Shown here: positions 1 to 11,077 of the stretch, one piece after another | How the letters are laid out: the number at the start of each line of letters is the position of its first letter | Position numbering within the stretch: the stretch's first letter is position 1 | NCBI GenBank assembly: GCA_030144725.1 | Contig: JASKMD010000006.1 | Coordinates: forward strand, 6,575,360-6,639,359 | Direction: 5' to 3' | Length of the DNA stretch: 64,000 nt | Source of the DNA: Haematococcus lacustris | Taxonomy: Eukaryota > Chlorophyta > Chlorophyceae > Chlamydomonadales > Haematococcaceae | The notes under the pieces: generated by a model | The model's input: only the letters and a program-made list of their open reading frames with translations | Databases searched by the model: none | What the model was told of the DNA's origin: nothing | Made by a program: the position numbers and the translations under genes

Positions 1-116
1 TGCGCCTTGGCATGGCAACTCTCAATCCTGACGACGTTGTGCGGGGAATAAGTCAGGATTGACACAGCCGTAGTATGTGCATCTGGCATAGGGTGCAAAA
101 CATGCCTGACCGAGTG
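1..116 (-). repeat. 3' body 'B' of tRNA-His repeat, copy 1 (cut by window edge)
   Basis: Read on the minus strand, this stretch continues directly from the tRNA-His copy at 117-217 and is nearly identical to 36497-36607, which follows another tRNA-His copy in the same order. The shared sequence begins with a TTTT run a few bases after the tRNA (a possible RNA polymerase III terminator) and ends at the GCGCA beside position 1, so the full length cannot be seen. No coding potential was seen. Confidence 0.75.
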
Positions 117-217
117 TGTGCCTGCCGGGAGTCGAGCCCGGGTTTGTGCGGATCTGGGAGTCGCAAGTTGATCTCCAGTGCCACAACGCACTGTCCTAAC
201 CACTAGACGACAGGCAC
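117..217 (-). tRNA. tRNA-His (GUG anticodon) with intron, copy 1
   Basis: A full cloverleaf can be drawn. The acceptor stem GTGCCTG pairs with CAGGCAC, with discriminator A. The D stem is GTCT/GGAC, the anticodon stem GTGCG/CGCAC, and the T stem CCGGG/CCCGG with loop CTCGACT. Exon 1 is exactly 37 nt with anticodon GTG at positions 34-36. A 29-nt intron follows position 37, the canonical site, and begins CAC, which can pair with the anticodon as in many tRNA introns. This copy differs from the other three by two adjacent bases in the intron. The first and last paired bases and the internal A and B boxes are intact. It may be a functional gene or one copy of a tRNA-derived repeat. Confidence 0.85.
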
Positions 218-465
218 TCGATGCTTGGATGATGTGTGGTCGGTACTGGCCGTTTATGAGGACACATTTATTCAGCGGGATACTCATACTGATGATGTAC
301 CACACCTACAAAACATGCGCCGGCTGACGTTGGTCTATGGGGACGTTGGGCTATGGGGACGTTGGTCTATGTCCGTCAACAAGGCTAGCCCAAGTCTTGC
401 AATGCTGCACCTACCGATGCAAGTATGAGAGCTCGTCTGGCGACGCCTTTGGATGAGGGCAATAC

Positions 466-3400
466 CTATGGGTCGGCCTCGCTTGCGGTCGCGGTATCAG
501 ATGCCGCTGCTGCGCGAGCAGCAGCCGCGCGAGGACCTGACACCCAGCCGCAAGAAACCCACAGGTCGTACATCTTAAGGCTGCGTGCTGGGTCCAACCG
601 AAAGAATGTGCGCGCCTGCACCGTAAGCACACAGCGCCACCAGAGTTGCCGCAGTGTAAGGAGACGTAGCTTGAACCGCAGACAGGGCCAACATCGAGGT
701 TACTGTACACATGCATACCAGCAGGTCAAGGAGGGTGGGAAGAGCAGCTGTACCTTTGTGCGTGTGATGCTGCCTTGCTTGTCTGCCTCCCTCAACATCA
801 TGTCCTTCATGGCCAGGTAGTGCACCGGCAGCAGACGCGACACCGCGCACAGCTCACGCTCCTGCAGCCAGACTCGACGACCACCCACATGAACAGACTC
901 AAGGCATTGAAACTGGACACACGGACTCATGCAGGCATGCAAGGCAGCCGGGCTACTGCATGTGCAACACCTACCCCCAAGTATTTCAAGTACTCAATTT
1001 GAGCCATGGTGCTCTGACTCATTAAACAAGCTGTGTCACGTCATCATGCCTGGCCTGGCCTGCCCATTGCCTGCACTGCCAGCCTAGCGCCCTGCCTGCC
1101 TGCCTGCCTGCCTACCAGCCTGCCTACCTGCCTGTCAGTCTGCATGCCTGCTGTCTATCCTGCCTCGGGTCACTGAGCCTGCCTGCTATCCTTGCCCGCC
1201 GTCCCTGCTCCTACTGACCTGTGCAGACAGCAGGTTTACTCCAGGCATGCAGGTGATGTCCAAGGCCACACCCCGCTGGGTGTGCCACAATGCCAGGGCT
1301 GGCCCGCTGCCTTTGCTGCCTTGCAGGGGCACCCCTGTACGCCCCACACCACATTACACCACACTGGGTCACACTCAGGAACTGGGTGCACCTCAGTGTC
1401 ACACTTCACCAGCCGGCAAGGCTGCAGAGCACTCCTGCCTGGTGGCCACATCGTATGATGCTCTCAATCAGGGCAGGGCAGGCGCGACTCATAGGAGACC
1501 TCACACCACCTGAAGAGGGTCGGGTCGGGTCGGGTCAGGCCAGGCCAGGTCAGGTTAGGTCAGGTCAGGGTCCCCAGTGCCATCAGGCTGTCAGACTTGC
1601 AGACACAAACAGCCGACCCCAGCAGCCCTCTGACTCACCTGATGCGCAGGCGATGGCCTTGCCCCCAGTAGCAGCACGCCCAAGCCGCCAGCCCCCCTGC
1701 GCCCCCAACCCCATCCCTGCCAGTGCGCTGCTTCGGCCAGCAGGCCCCTCCAGGCCACCACCAGCGGGTACTGCCCCAGCCCCCCTTTCTTCAGCCCCTG
1801 TCGCCCCTGACATGAAGTGTGGCGTGCTCATGCCATTTGCTGTTGCTGCCCCACCCCCTGCAGCCATGAGGCCTGTGCCTCCTCCCGTGGCACCCAGATC
1901 AGGCCACCGGCTTGCCTCAAGCCCTGGGCCTGTGCCAGGCGTCGCTGCGGCCCTCTCTGCTGTGAACATGCCTGGCAGGGCTGGGAAGGTCAGGTCCCCT
2001 CCCTGGGGCCCTGCCACCACTGCTGCTGTGGTTGCAGGTGCAGGGGTGGCCCAGCCATTGGCTTCGTGCCGCAAAGGAGTGTTCGCAGCTGGCGGCCAGG
2101 CCTCAAGCTGCTGCTGCAGCCCAGCCAGCAGCTGCTGGTTGGCCAGGCCGTTCCCACCCACACTGCCAGGCCTGTGTTCCTGACCTGACCCAGTCTGTTC
2201 ACCCAAGCCACTGGCTGTGCTAGGGACAGGGGTCAAGGCGCTGGATGTGGGGGCCACGGCAGGGCCAGTTGCTGCGCTGGTGGAGGAGGGGCCCTGGGCA
2301 GGGAGGAGGAGCAGGTTCTGATGGCTGTTGTTGGCTGTCAGGCGCTTGCGAGGGCGCTGCTCCAATGCTGCCTCCACGGCATCACACTCATCCAGGGTGC
2401 GGCACCCCAGACCCCGCATCTCCTTCAACTCCTGAAAAAGAATTTAGGCAACCAAGAATGAGATTTGAATGTTTTTATGGTTTTTCCACATGGGGTCCAA
2501 AGTTCTCCATTTAGTTTTAAGGGTGTCATGCAAATTGATCACTGGAAGGGGGCGGTGCATAGATCTCCTTGTGATCTCCCAACACACCCGGCACCACCTG
2601 GTGCCCCACGCCTGCACCTGAATGCGGGACCTTAGCCGCTGCTCGATGATGAGTCCGTCCACCAGCTCGTCATGCTCCTTGCATGAGCTGCAGGGGCAGC
2701 CACACAAATCACGGTGGCAGCACATCCAGCTCATCCAGCACATCCAGCACATGCTCAACGTGCTCAGCCGCTACTGTAGGTGTGACAGCAGCTACATGTG
2801 CAGCAGCAGCGGCGGCGGCAGCGGCAGCGGCAATGCTGTGGTGCAGCTGCCCTGCCACAGACCAGCCCACCCACCCTGCCATGGCTGCTCCCCTCCCGGC
2901 ATGCCAGTGTCTATTCCTACCGCAGAGTGGGTAATGCCACAACACGGGTGCGTCATTGGCGCTGCTGGTGGTGGTGAAAACATGCCCGCTGTCCGGCATG
3001 GCAAGGGGTGTGGGGAGTGAGGCGCGAATGGGGGCTAGCTGGGGCTGACTAAGGAGGCTGACCTGGCTAATCTGAATCCTAACCCTAACCCCAACTGCCT
3101 GGCCTGCCTGACCCTGACTTGGCTGACCCTAACCCTAACCCAACTGGCTAACCTGCCTGACCAGATCCAGCCCATCAGACAAGTGGCTCCAGTGGGAACC
3201 AACATGTGTTGAGTGATGCTTCTGTGCGAGACATGCACTGCTTGAATGCTTCCAATCACTACCTCTATAACAAAAAAAACACCACAGGCTGAGTAACACT
3301 GACCCCAACTTGACTGGCTGTGCCGGCTGACCTGTAGCGCGCAAACACCCGCAGCCGCGCGTCCGTCTCCTGCTCTGCTGGTGTGCGCCTCCGCTCCATG

Positions 3401-6400
3401 GCTTGCACCTGGTATGACCCACACCATGCAGCCTTGTTACAATGACTCGAGGCAAAGCTGATGTCATCTTAGCTTATGCTGCACATTGGCAAATGTCAGA
3501 GAGAAACGGTGACAATGGAAAAGCTGCAGCCTAGCCGCGTTGGCAGCTATGGCGTGGAGGTGAAGGCACCAGCACAAGACACCACCAACAGCACCCAGCA
3601 CTATTGCAACTGCACCGAGCACCGCGGCCGGGTGCAGGCAACAGACACGCTGTGCAGCGGCTATGGGACCAAGATTGCAGGAGGGTGTAGAAGGAGGCAG
3701 GTGTGCCAGTGGCTGCCTCAAGCCTAGGGCCATCACAGCTGCAAGGCTACCATCACGACAGGGTTTTGACCAGGGTGCAGAAGAAGAAGACTACTCCGGC
3801 AGAACGAGGTGAGTGTGAGTGTGAGGGTGAGTGTGAGAAAGAAGAGGAGGAAGAAGAGGAGGAGGAAGACTCTGGCAGAGCCGGTGTGCATCAAGGGACC
3901 AGGGTGCAATAGAGGCTGCGCCTGTTCACATCAGGACTAGGCGGGTGGTCACTTGCTGCCTGAGGAGCCTCGAGGGCCTTGGGCCCCAAACCATTGCTGC
4001 CGGCCGCTCACCTTGCGCATGGCCAGGAGCCCATAATCTCTGAGGAAGCGGCGGCGAGCATCACGGGCATCAAGGCGCTGGTTATAGATGGCCAGCATGC
4101 GCAGCTTCAGCTGCCGATCAGCTTCTGGTTCGTCCTCCAAAAACTCCATGTCCGCCACCACACACTGTGAGAGTGAGGCACAAACATGTGAGAAAGGAGT
4201 GAGGTGTGGTGCATGGAAGCATGGGATGTGGAGGTGGAGGCGAGCAGCCAGGAGGTTGGCTGAGCACTGGTGTCACAGGGCCCTGCTGACCCTAGCTATT
4301 GGTAAACAGTTTGCTAGTAGACGAGTCAGAAGCCTAGCTGGTCCCTCTAGCTGACAAGGCCATGGGCAGCACCGTCACAGTGCTAGACAGCAGTGCAGGC
4401 AGGTGACAATGCTGGCCCTGACTGCTGAAAACACTTTCCTGGCATGCTGGTATGAGGGAGCGATGGTAGTGCTGAGCAGCAGTACAGCCAGTACAGGCAA
4501 TATTGCCAGCACAGGCAATACTGCCAGCTCAGGCAGCTCCAGCAGCTCGCACCTCAGCGTCCTGGTCATACTCGTGCTCAAACTCATCACGCTTGCCTAA
4601 GAAGCCAATGGCGTCACCCTCTGCATGAGCGGGCTGCACAGGCACAGCCCTCCCAGGTGATGCCCAAAGGTGGTTACAAACGCAGCATCAAGGAGCCATC
4701 ATGACTGATGGTGGGTTTGGAGCACAGATGGCAGCCTTTGCTAGAGCATGGTCGTGCGGCGGCTTAAAGTGTAACCTTACATGCCACTAACAGCGCTGGT
4801 CACCTGAGACGCCTGGACAGCGCTTGCCCAATAAGATGATGATGGTGATGCATGACTACAGGGTCCTTGCCTGGAATGTCCACTTGGCGCTGACCGGCAT
4901 GCAGCAAAGTGCAGAGGCTGCAGCAGGTACGGCTGACGTTACATACCTTGACCAGCTCTTTGCCCGCTGCTGGGGCGGACTGCGCAGCAGTTGTGGGCGG
5001 GGTTGCTTGGGCCAACGTCTGAGCAGCCGCCCCCGCTGCTTTGGCAGCGACCCCTGCAGCCGAAGTCTTGTCGCCTCCCTGGCGCTCCCCTGCTGCACCA
5101 CTGCCAGGCAGCTGTGCCCCGCTGGCTGCTGGCAGTGGCATGGGCTGGGTGCTGCCTGCCTGCTGCACCACCACAGGTGTGGATGCACAGGCCTGCAGCA
5201 GATCTCCTGCTGCCGCTGCAAGTGCTGGTGCTTGTTGCTTGGTTGGGTCTTCTTCTGCTGCTGATCCTGGACGAGGGGGTTGCAGTGGCTGAGATAGGCC
5301 AGCCCCAGTACTCGCTTGCACCTCAGTCTTGACCAGGGGCTCAGCCTCGACCTGCTGCTCTGCCCCCACGGCCTGCCCATGTGCACCCTGCCCATCATGG
5401 TGCAGCATCCTGCTGTTGGCCATGGTCTGCAGGCAAGCAGCAGCATCGGCAGCAGCAGGAGCAGCAGTGGCATGAGGGTAGTGGGATGGTTGGGCTGAGA
5501 TGTACAGCAAGGAGGTCAGCGCTGGTGCTACTGCTGCTCTCAACTCACGGGGTGGGTGCCGACAGACTGCAGCCCAGGCTCCGTCTGCTGCTTGACACTC
5601 ACGCCAGACCCCTCCTCCTCCTCCTGCTGCTGTTGCTGCATGTCTGAATGCAATGGACCACCCACCCACCCAGCCATGTCTCCATCCTCCATCTTCACAT
5701 TAGCCGGTTGCTGAGCGTCTTCATTCACCTCCTGGCCTTTGCTCAGGGACTGCTTTGCCGCTGTGTCAGGGGAGTGCTGCACAGTCCCACTGGGACTACT
5801 GCCAGGCAGCTGTGGCGGCGCAGCTTGCTCAGCGTCAGCTACCTGGTCAGCGACTGCAGAGCTGAGGGGGGTCTGGCTGCCTGGAGCAGGCTGTGAGGGT
5901 GACTGCCTCTTAATGTGGGAGTTGATGTGGGTGGGATCAGCTGGGTCAGCAGGGAGGTCGTGGGATGCGGCTGACTGCGGCTCATCTGCTGCCAACTCAG
6001 TAGGAGCTGGCATCGTTGTCTGACTCTCCATGGTTAGCTCGGCAGACGGGTGATGAGGGGCGGTGTGGGTGACAGCAGAGAGTGAGGGCCCAGCTAACAA
6101 GGATGACTCCCCGAGGGCTGGTAGGGGCTGGGGTGTCATAGTGTGACCTGACATCTGCAAAGGAGTGGGGGTCAAGGGCTAGAGGCATCGCATGTGTGAG
6201 GCAAAGAGAGTGGGGTGGCGGTTGGGACATGGCATGCCTGCAAGCCTGCAGCTGTGGCCATGCCTGCAAGCCTGCAGCGCTTGCAGCACTGCCTTCTTGA
6301 CAGCAAGGAAAGGAGCAGAGTAACCTGACACTATTGCTGGGTTGCCTAACCTGGCCACACAAAGACCTAGCCTTTGGACGCATTTCTAGTGGGTTACTGA

Positions 6401-7679
6401 CCCTGCTGCATGTTGCATGGGGAGCGACATGAGAAGTCAAAACTTCAACACCCAGGCTTGGGCAATGCGGGAGCAGGCCACGGCTCCTGTCCCAGCTGCC
6501 ATGCCTGTGCTGTAGGCCTGCCTAGGGTCATGCTGCCCCATTGCCCAGCTGAATATGAAGGTGGCTGCTCAAATGGGAGTGAGGCTTTGGCCCCAGCCCC
6601 AGGGTGGCAGCAGCTTCATACCCACCATCAAGGAAGGTGAGGGAAAGGGCAGGGGGTAGGTGTCCACGTCGATGTACGTGGCAAAGTAATGTAGCTGCAG
6701 CAGCAAGAGGAGCGCGGACAACATCAGGTTCCGGTTGGTATGGTAAACAGGTTGGTAAACAGGTTGGTATACATGTTGGTACTGTGAACAGGTTGGTAAG
6801 CAGGTTAGTATGGTAAACGGTTGGTATGGTAAACAGGCCCATTGCAGCCTTTTCTTCACACCAGAAGCACCACAAGGAGGAAGGGAGAAAGGAAAAGGAG
6901 AGAAGAGTTCATTGGACACGTGGCCCTGACAAGATCTACAGTTCACAGTTTGCTGATGTTGACATATGGCACTACGATATAATAGGCTGCAGCATGTGAT
7001 CCTGTATCCTAACCCAAACCCTTCCCATGTCTGCATGCGCCCTGCTTGCGATTGGCTGGCGTCCATGCATACCTTGCACTGCTGGGCTGTCTTAGAGGAT
7101 CCCATGCTCTCAGCCACTGACGCCCAGTTGCCAAGGCCAAACTGGTCGATGCCTTCCAGCAGCAACTGCTCTTCATCTGCCTGTGCCAGATCAGGCTGGT
7201 AGGAGTGAGAAGGCTGAACATGTGATGTGTGCATGCGCATGCAAGCAGACAAAATGAGGAGCAGTAGCTGCCGGTACTGTAACCTGCGCAATACTTACTC
7301 CCCAGTCAGGGTGGAAGATGGGGAAGCTGAGGTTGGTAAGCACTCGATAGTCATGCCAAGCTTTGTGGGGCACGAGCTCCGCCCCCACGGCAAAACACTC
7401 CAAGCAAAGGTCAAAGTTATTGGGGCATTCTGCACATCTTATGCGTGGGGTGTGGGTGATGTCCTTTTGGCAGTAAGTGCAGTGATACAGAGACCTGCAT
7501 AAGCAACAGTAACTGATGGGACTTGCTGTCAGGAGGAGGGCACACGCAATGATGGCTCACCTCTTTTGCTCCGTGCCTTTCTGCAGCCCGCTGTCCCTGA
7601 CTGCCGATTTGCGTTTGCGTACCCTGCAAGTGGGCGAGCTTGCATTGCAGCGAGGACCCGTGCCATGGCTGCCCGCCAT
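466..7679 (-). CDS. ADA2: Transcriptional adaptor ADA2 (SAGA/ADA coactivator)
   Basis: ADA2 bridges activators to the GCN5 histone acetyltransferase in the nuclear SAGA complex. Exons, low to high: 466-615, 754-872, 1639-2431, 2618-2687, 3332-3408, 4012-4164, 4553-4633, 4947-5426, 5549-6154, 6626-6694, 7073-7180, 7299-7494, 7561-7679. All junctions are GT-AG, phases agree, and the total is 3021 nt (1006 aa). The ZZ zinc finger is at about residues 42-90 (CTYC, CAEC, CLEC, then H83 and H87). The SANT/Myb domain is at about 104-150 (ADEEQLLLEGIDQFGLGNW). The conserved ADA2 middle block is at about 540-690, with the segment EYDQDAE and then ADMEFL. A SWIRM domain closes the protein (about 915-990, LLPVHYLAMKD). 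Glutamine, glutamate and alanine/proline-rich linkers make it about twice the usual size. The least certain joins are the donors at 6626 and 1639 and the acceptor at 872. Confidence 0.93.
3066..3143. repeat. Telomere-like TAACCC repeats in an ADA2 intron
   Basis: Degenerate blocks of CCTAACCC lie between ADA2 exons 2618-2687 and 3332-3408. Similar blocks occur at 8713-8806 and 54240-54335. They are interstitial, short and interrupted, so they are not a chromosome end. Confidence 0.6.
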
Positions 7680-8827
7680 GTGCACGCACCTAGCCTGGCC
7701 ACCACCATCAGTCGTCATGAGCTTTACGTTTCAACGCCGTGCCTCCGACGCTCCGACGCCAAAATGTGGTGTGCTCGGAAAGACATGCTTAGTTTCAGGG
7801 TAAATGGAAAAGAACGAGAATCCCTAGTGGGCCTGTTACTTGTAGCCCTCTTGCTACGCTAATGTACGGCAAGCGTCGTAACAAAACACAGGCCGCGAGT
7901 TCATAATTGAAATGCTCATCGCTCCAGGTTTCCCCTGTATTCCTCTCCTCCTGTAAAGCCCTACACTTCTCAATAGTCGTGAGTGACCGGTGTGTTTCCC
8001 TAACCTAGGCCGGGACTGCACCCAAACCCAGGTGTCGCTAGAGCCCTTCCCTATGCATGCATTTCTGGCACACACATCCCCTTTGTAAGGGACAGATTGT
8101 TTGTTTGTTTGACTCATGGCACGATACACATGACACTACCACTGTCCTGTGGTGGTGGCATTGAACGAGGTAGCAAGGGGGGTAAGCGTGGTCTGCTGCT
8201 GCTGCTGGTGGTGGTGGTGGTGGCGGGCATGGTGATGTTGTTGACAACGGTAGGGGTCGAGTCAGCGGTGGTTGTAGTGATGGTGGTCACGCTCACAGGC
8301 TTGGTCTCATGTTTGCAGGGCCAGCCTGGAGAGGTCTGGCCCCGGGTGGGGCTGCAGCAGCTCTGCAGCAGCAGGTCGGTGTGCAGTGTGGTGTGGATAC
8401 GGGCAGGACACACATAGAAGTACTGGATGGTTGGCAGGGGGCAGGGGGCCAGGGGAACGGGCAGGAACGAGTGCAGGGGTAGGGGTAGGGGTAGAGTAAG
8501 GGGTAGGGGTAGGGGTAGGAAGAAGATCAGAACACATGGACGGGTGTTGTTGTTGTACCCACACCTGCCCCTCTCCCCCAGCGGCTGTCCCACCCCTTAC
8601 CCACACCCATGTGCCCCCAACCCACACGGCACGGTGACTCCTCTTGCCTGGCACTCAGTGCGTCCCCCTGTGTGGTCAGGCTAGCTTGCTGGGCTGCCTG
8701 GTGTGGTGGGTGGAACTAGGGTTAGGGTCAGGGTAAGGGTAAGGGTTCATGGTCAGGGTTAGGGCCAGGGTTAGGGTTAGGGTTAGCTAACCCTAAGCCT
8801 AACCCGTGTTGGTGTGGTGGGTGACAG
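7680..8827. other. ADA2 upstream region; low-complexity, no gene recognised
   Basis: This is the 5' side of ADA2 and would hold its promoter, but I see no clear TATA box. From about 8200 there are GGT/GTGGTG runs, then GGGGTA repeats around 8475-8520. The open frames are threonine/serine- or proline-rich products of these repeats and show no family resemblance. Confidence 0.4.
8713..8806. repeat. Interstitial telomere-like GGGTTA repeats
   Basis: The sequence contains successive GGTTAGGG and GGGTAAGGG blocks and then an inverted AACCCTAA block. The unit is TTAGGG-like rather than the Chlamydomonas TTTTAGGG. The array is degenerate and internal. Confidence 0.6.
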
Positions 8828-8959
8828 ATGCAGGAGGTGGTGGCTGAGCTAGCTCTGAGCTGTGCGGAGAGGGACTACGAGGCCGCCATCAGCTTGCTGG
8901 CGCTGGGTCGTGACGTGCGGGCGCTGCTGGACAGGGACAGGGAACAGCTGGAGGCAGAG
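8828..8959 (+). CDS. Exon-like segment, uncharacterised helical peptide
   Basis: An acceptor (GTGACAG) is followed by an open segment rich in alternating acidic and hydrophobic residues (ERDYEAAISLLALGRDVRALL), then a GAG/GTGAGG donor. The composition suggests a helical exon, unlike the GA-rich repeat that follows. I could not find partner exons before the transposon cluster begins at about 9.6 kb. It may be the remnant of a gene broken by insertions. I do not recognise the family. Confidence 0.3.
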
Positions 8960-9640
8960 GTGAGGGGCCAGAGGAGGGGGTCAGGGGGCCAGGGGTCAGG
9001 GCGCCAGAGGAGGGGGACTACGAGGCGGGATGGAGAGGAAGGAGGGCAGGGCGGAAAATAGAGAATGGAGATTAATGAATAGAAGAAGGGGTAGGAGGGG
9101 AGAAAGGAGAGGAAGGAGGGGAAGGAGGGGAAGGAGGGGAAGGAACGGAAGGGAGGGGAGGAGGCAATGCTCTGCTGATGCATTGCCCAGCAAGGAGGCA
9201 AATGTCAGCTTGTCTGGGTTCTTGGTTGTTTGTTGGCATGGTGCCATACCCTCAGTTGGTGGAGGGCAGTGCACAGAACACCAGCAAGGGTGCTGATTGG
9301 AGGCCAGCCTCATGCCAGCCTCCTACAGCCTGCCCAGCTCTGCCTCCCTCTGCTCCCCTGCCTGGTCCCTACCAGTGGGTTTTATTTCGCGCTGTGTGTA
9401 ACGTTTGCTATGAAATGACATGTTTTAGAGGTCGCTTTGCGCTATGAAACGGTCGCTTTGCGAAGTACGTCGTCGCTGAATTTCGCTAAATTGTGGACCT
9501 GAGCCGTGAATTTAAACGAAGCCAGCTATGGTCGAGCTATGAACTTGAGGGTATGAGCCTGGGCCAGGTCACTTTGCGCTATGAATCTCGAACCTCGCCA
9601 AAAACAAAAATAAAAACACTAGTCCCTACCTCTAAGGAGC
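8960..9640. other. GA-rich repeat and non-coding sequence
   Basis: Positions 8960-9165 are dominated by GGGGAAGGAG-type purine repeats. Positions 9410-9600 hold several imperfect copies of a GGTCGCTTTGCGCTATGAA motif in AT-richer DNA. The open frames on either strand are products of these repeats. No gene is seen. Confidence 0.5.
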
Positions 9641-9650
9641 GTCCCGGGCT

Positions 9651-10055
9651 GTATCATATTATATGATATATACATGATATTATATGATGTATACATTTTC
9701 ATTATAAGCCCTGTTTCTGCAGCGCAATACGCCTGCGGGGACCCTTTGTCCCTCGCGCACTGGTCGTAACCGTGCGCGCTGAGGTTCGGGTGGCAGTTAG
9801 GCGGCAGTTGGCGGGCAGTAATGGGAGTGTATCGTGCACCGGCATCATGGCTGACGCCGATGAGCCAGAGCAGATGTTTAACCGTGTTATGCTGCCATCA
9901 AGCGACCTGTTGCTACGAGCAAATTGCAACCTGCGATAACCTTGAGGTTCTGCGGTTACCAAGAGTCGAACTAGGGTCGCCAAGATGACTCCTAAGTGTA
10001 TCATGATATGCCTAATAGTCCATATACGTGTATCATGAGATATCATGATACATGC
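9651..10055. mobile_element. Candidate small inverted-repeat element (MITE-like)
   Basis: The left side begins TGTATCATATTATATGATA and the right side ends with the similar inverse TATCATGATACA; both ends are themselves palindromic. The interior is about 400 bp with no recognisable gene. Both flanks contain a CCCTACCTC motif, but a clean target duplication cannot be assigned. This is a tentative call from symmetry and an AT-richness unlike the neighbours. Confidence 0.3.
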
Positions 10056-10371
10056 CGCTCCCTACCTACCTCTCACGCCGTCCTTTCTGGGAAGCCTAGC
10101 TCCCACCCGCTGTGGCTGCTACTGACCACAAGGGGCAATGGCTGAACACCTTTACAACCCATTCCCCTCAATGCACGCCTGCCAGGAAGGTGGTGATGGT
10201 GTTTTTACACCGTTATAGCTGTCAGCCGCCGGTCACTTCCGCAGCAGGCCCTTGTCGCGCACTTCCACCCACTCCTGGCCCCGGTCGACATTCCCCTCCC
10301 ATTGATCCACCCCCCCCCCTCAACGATAAGGGACAACGGCTTTTCCGGACTCATTTCTACACGATTCACAC

Positions 10372-11020
10372 TCAGCTGTGACACACCTGAGAAAATATAC
10401 AAACGGGCCAGCATGGGCCAACCAGACCACCGCGTGCCGCGATTTTTGCACCCGCTTGCTGTAGAGGTCTAGTCAGGGCTGTGCACCCATTATTCCTTGC
10501 GCCCGCCAAAGTCGACATCGAATGCCAAACTTATTTGGGTCATAGCTGCAAGGCCAGAAGTGCTGTGTATTGCCCCATATCGGTCGTAGCTCATGTCGCG
10601 AACTTTTGGCGAATACATGTCGTCGGCCGTCCTGCTGGGCTAGCTGCCAGTAAGAACATTTCGCACTTGCTCCATTGCGTAGCTGCGACAATGAGCGCGT
10701 GTGGCTCACTATGCAGGGACGCGACTGCGACCATGCAGGGTAGCTGCAGACCCGGCCATCCCTCCGGCCAGGGCGACTTCTGCGCTGAAACTACACCCTA
10801 CTGCTCTTTTGACATCAGGTATGCATTGAAACCAATTGCAGCACAATGCACACAGCGAGTGCACATTGACAGGGCATCACATCACAACACACACTATGTG
10901 GAGTCAAGAGGCACGGACGTGATATTTTGGTATGAATCTAATACTGGGGGTTGACAATGATCATAGCAATGCCCTGTCATAAAATGATTTAGCTCTAAAA
11001 ATGTATGTAATTTCGGCACA
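10372..11020 (+). repeat. Left terminal inverted repeat (about 650 bp)
   Basis: It aligns in reverse complement with 15985-16638. Matching blocks include GGCACGGACGTGA, GCTCTAAAAATGTATGTAA, TTGACAATGATCA and CCGGCCATC. By eye similarity is about 70-80 percent with small gaps, so the two ends have diverged or belong to an old element. Confidence 0.8.
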
Positions 11021-11077
11021 GTTTCAATTGGAACACCACAATGTCCTTGGTTATGTCATCGCCCAACAACGTACTAC

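Noticed and set aside
425..820. Plus-strand frame of 131 codons
   Set aside because: It is the shadow of the ADA2 terminal exons, which encode a clear SWIRM domain on the other strand.
8713..8806. A chromosome end
   Set aside because: The telomere-like repeats are short, degenerate and followed by ordinary sequence, and occur at two other internal places.
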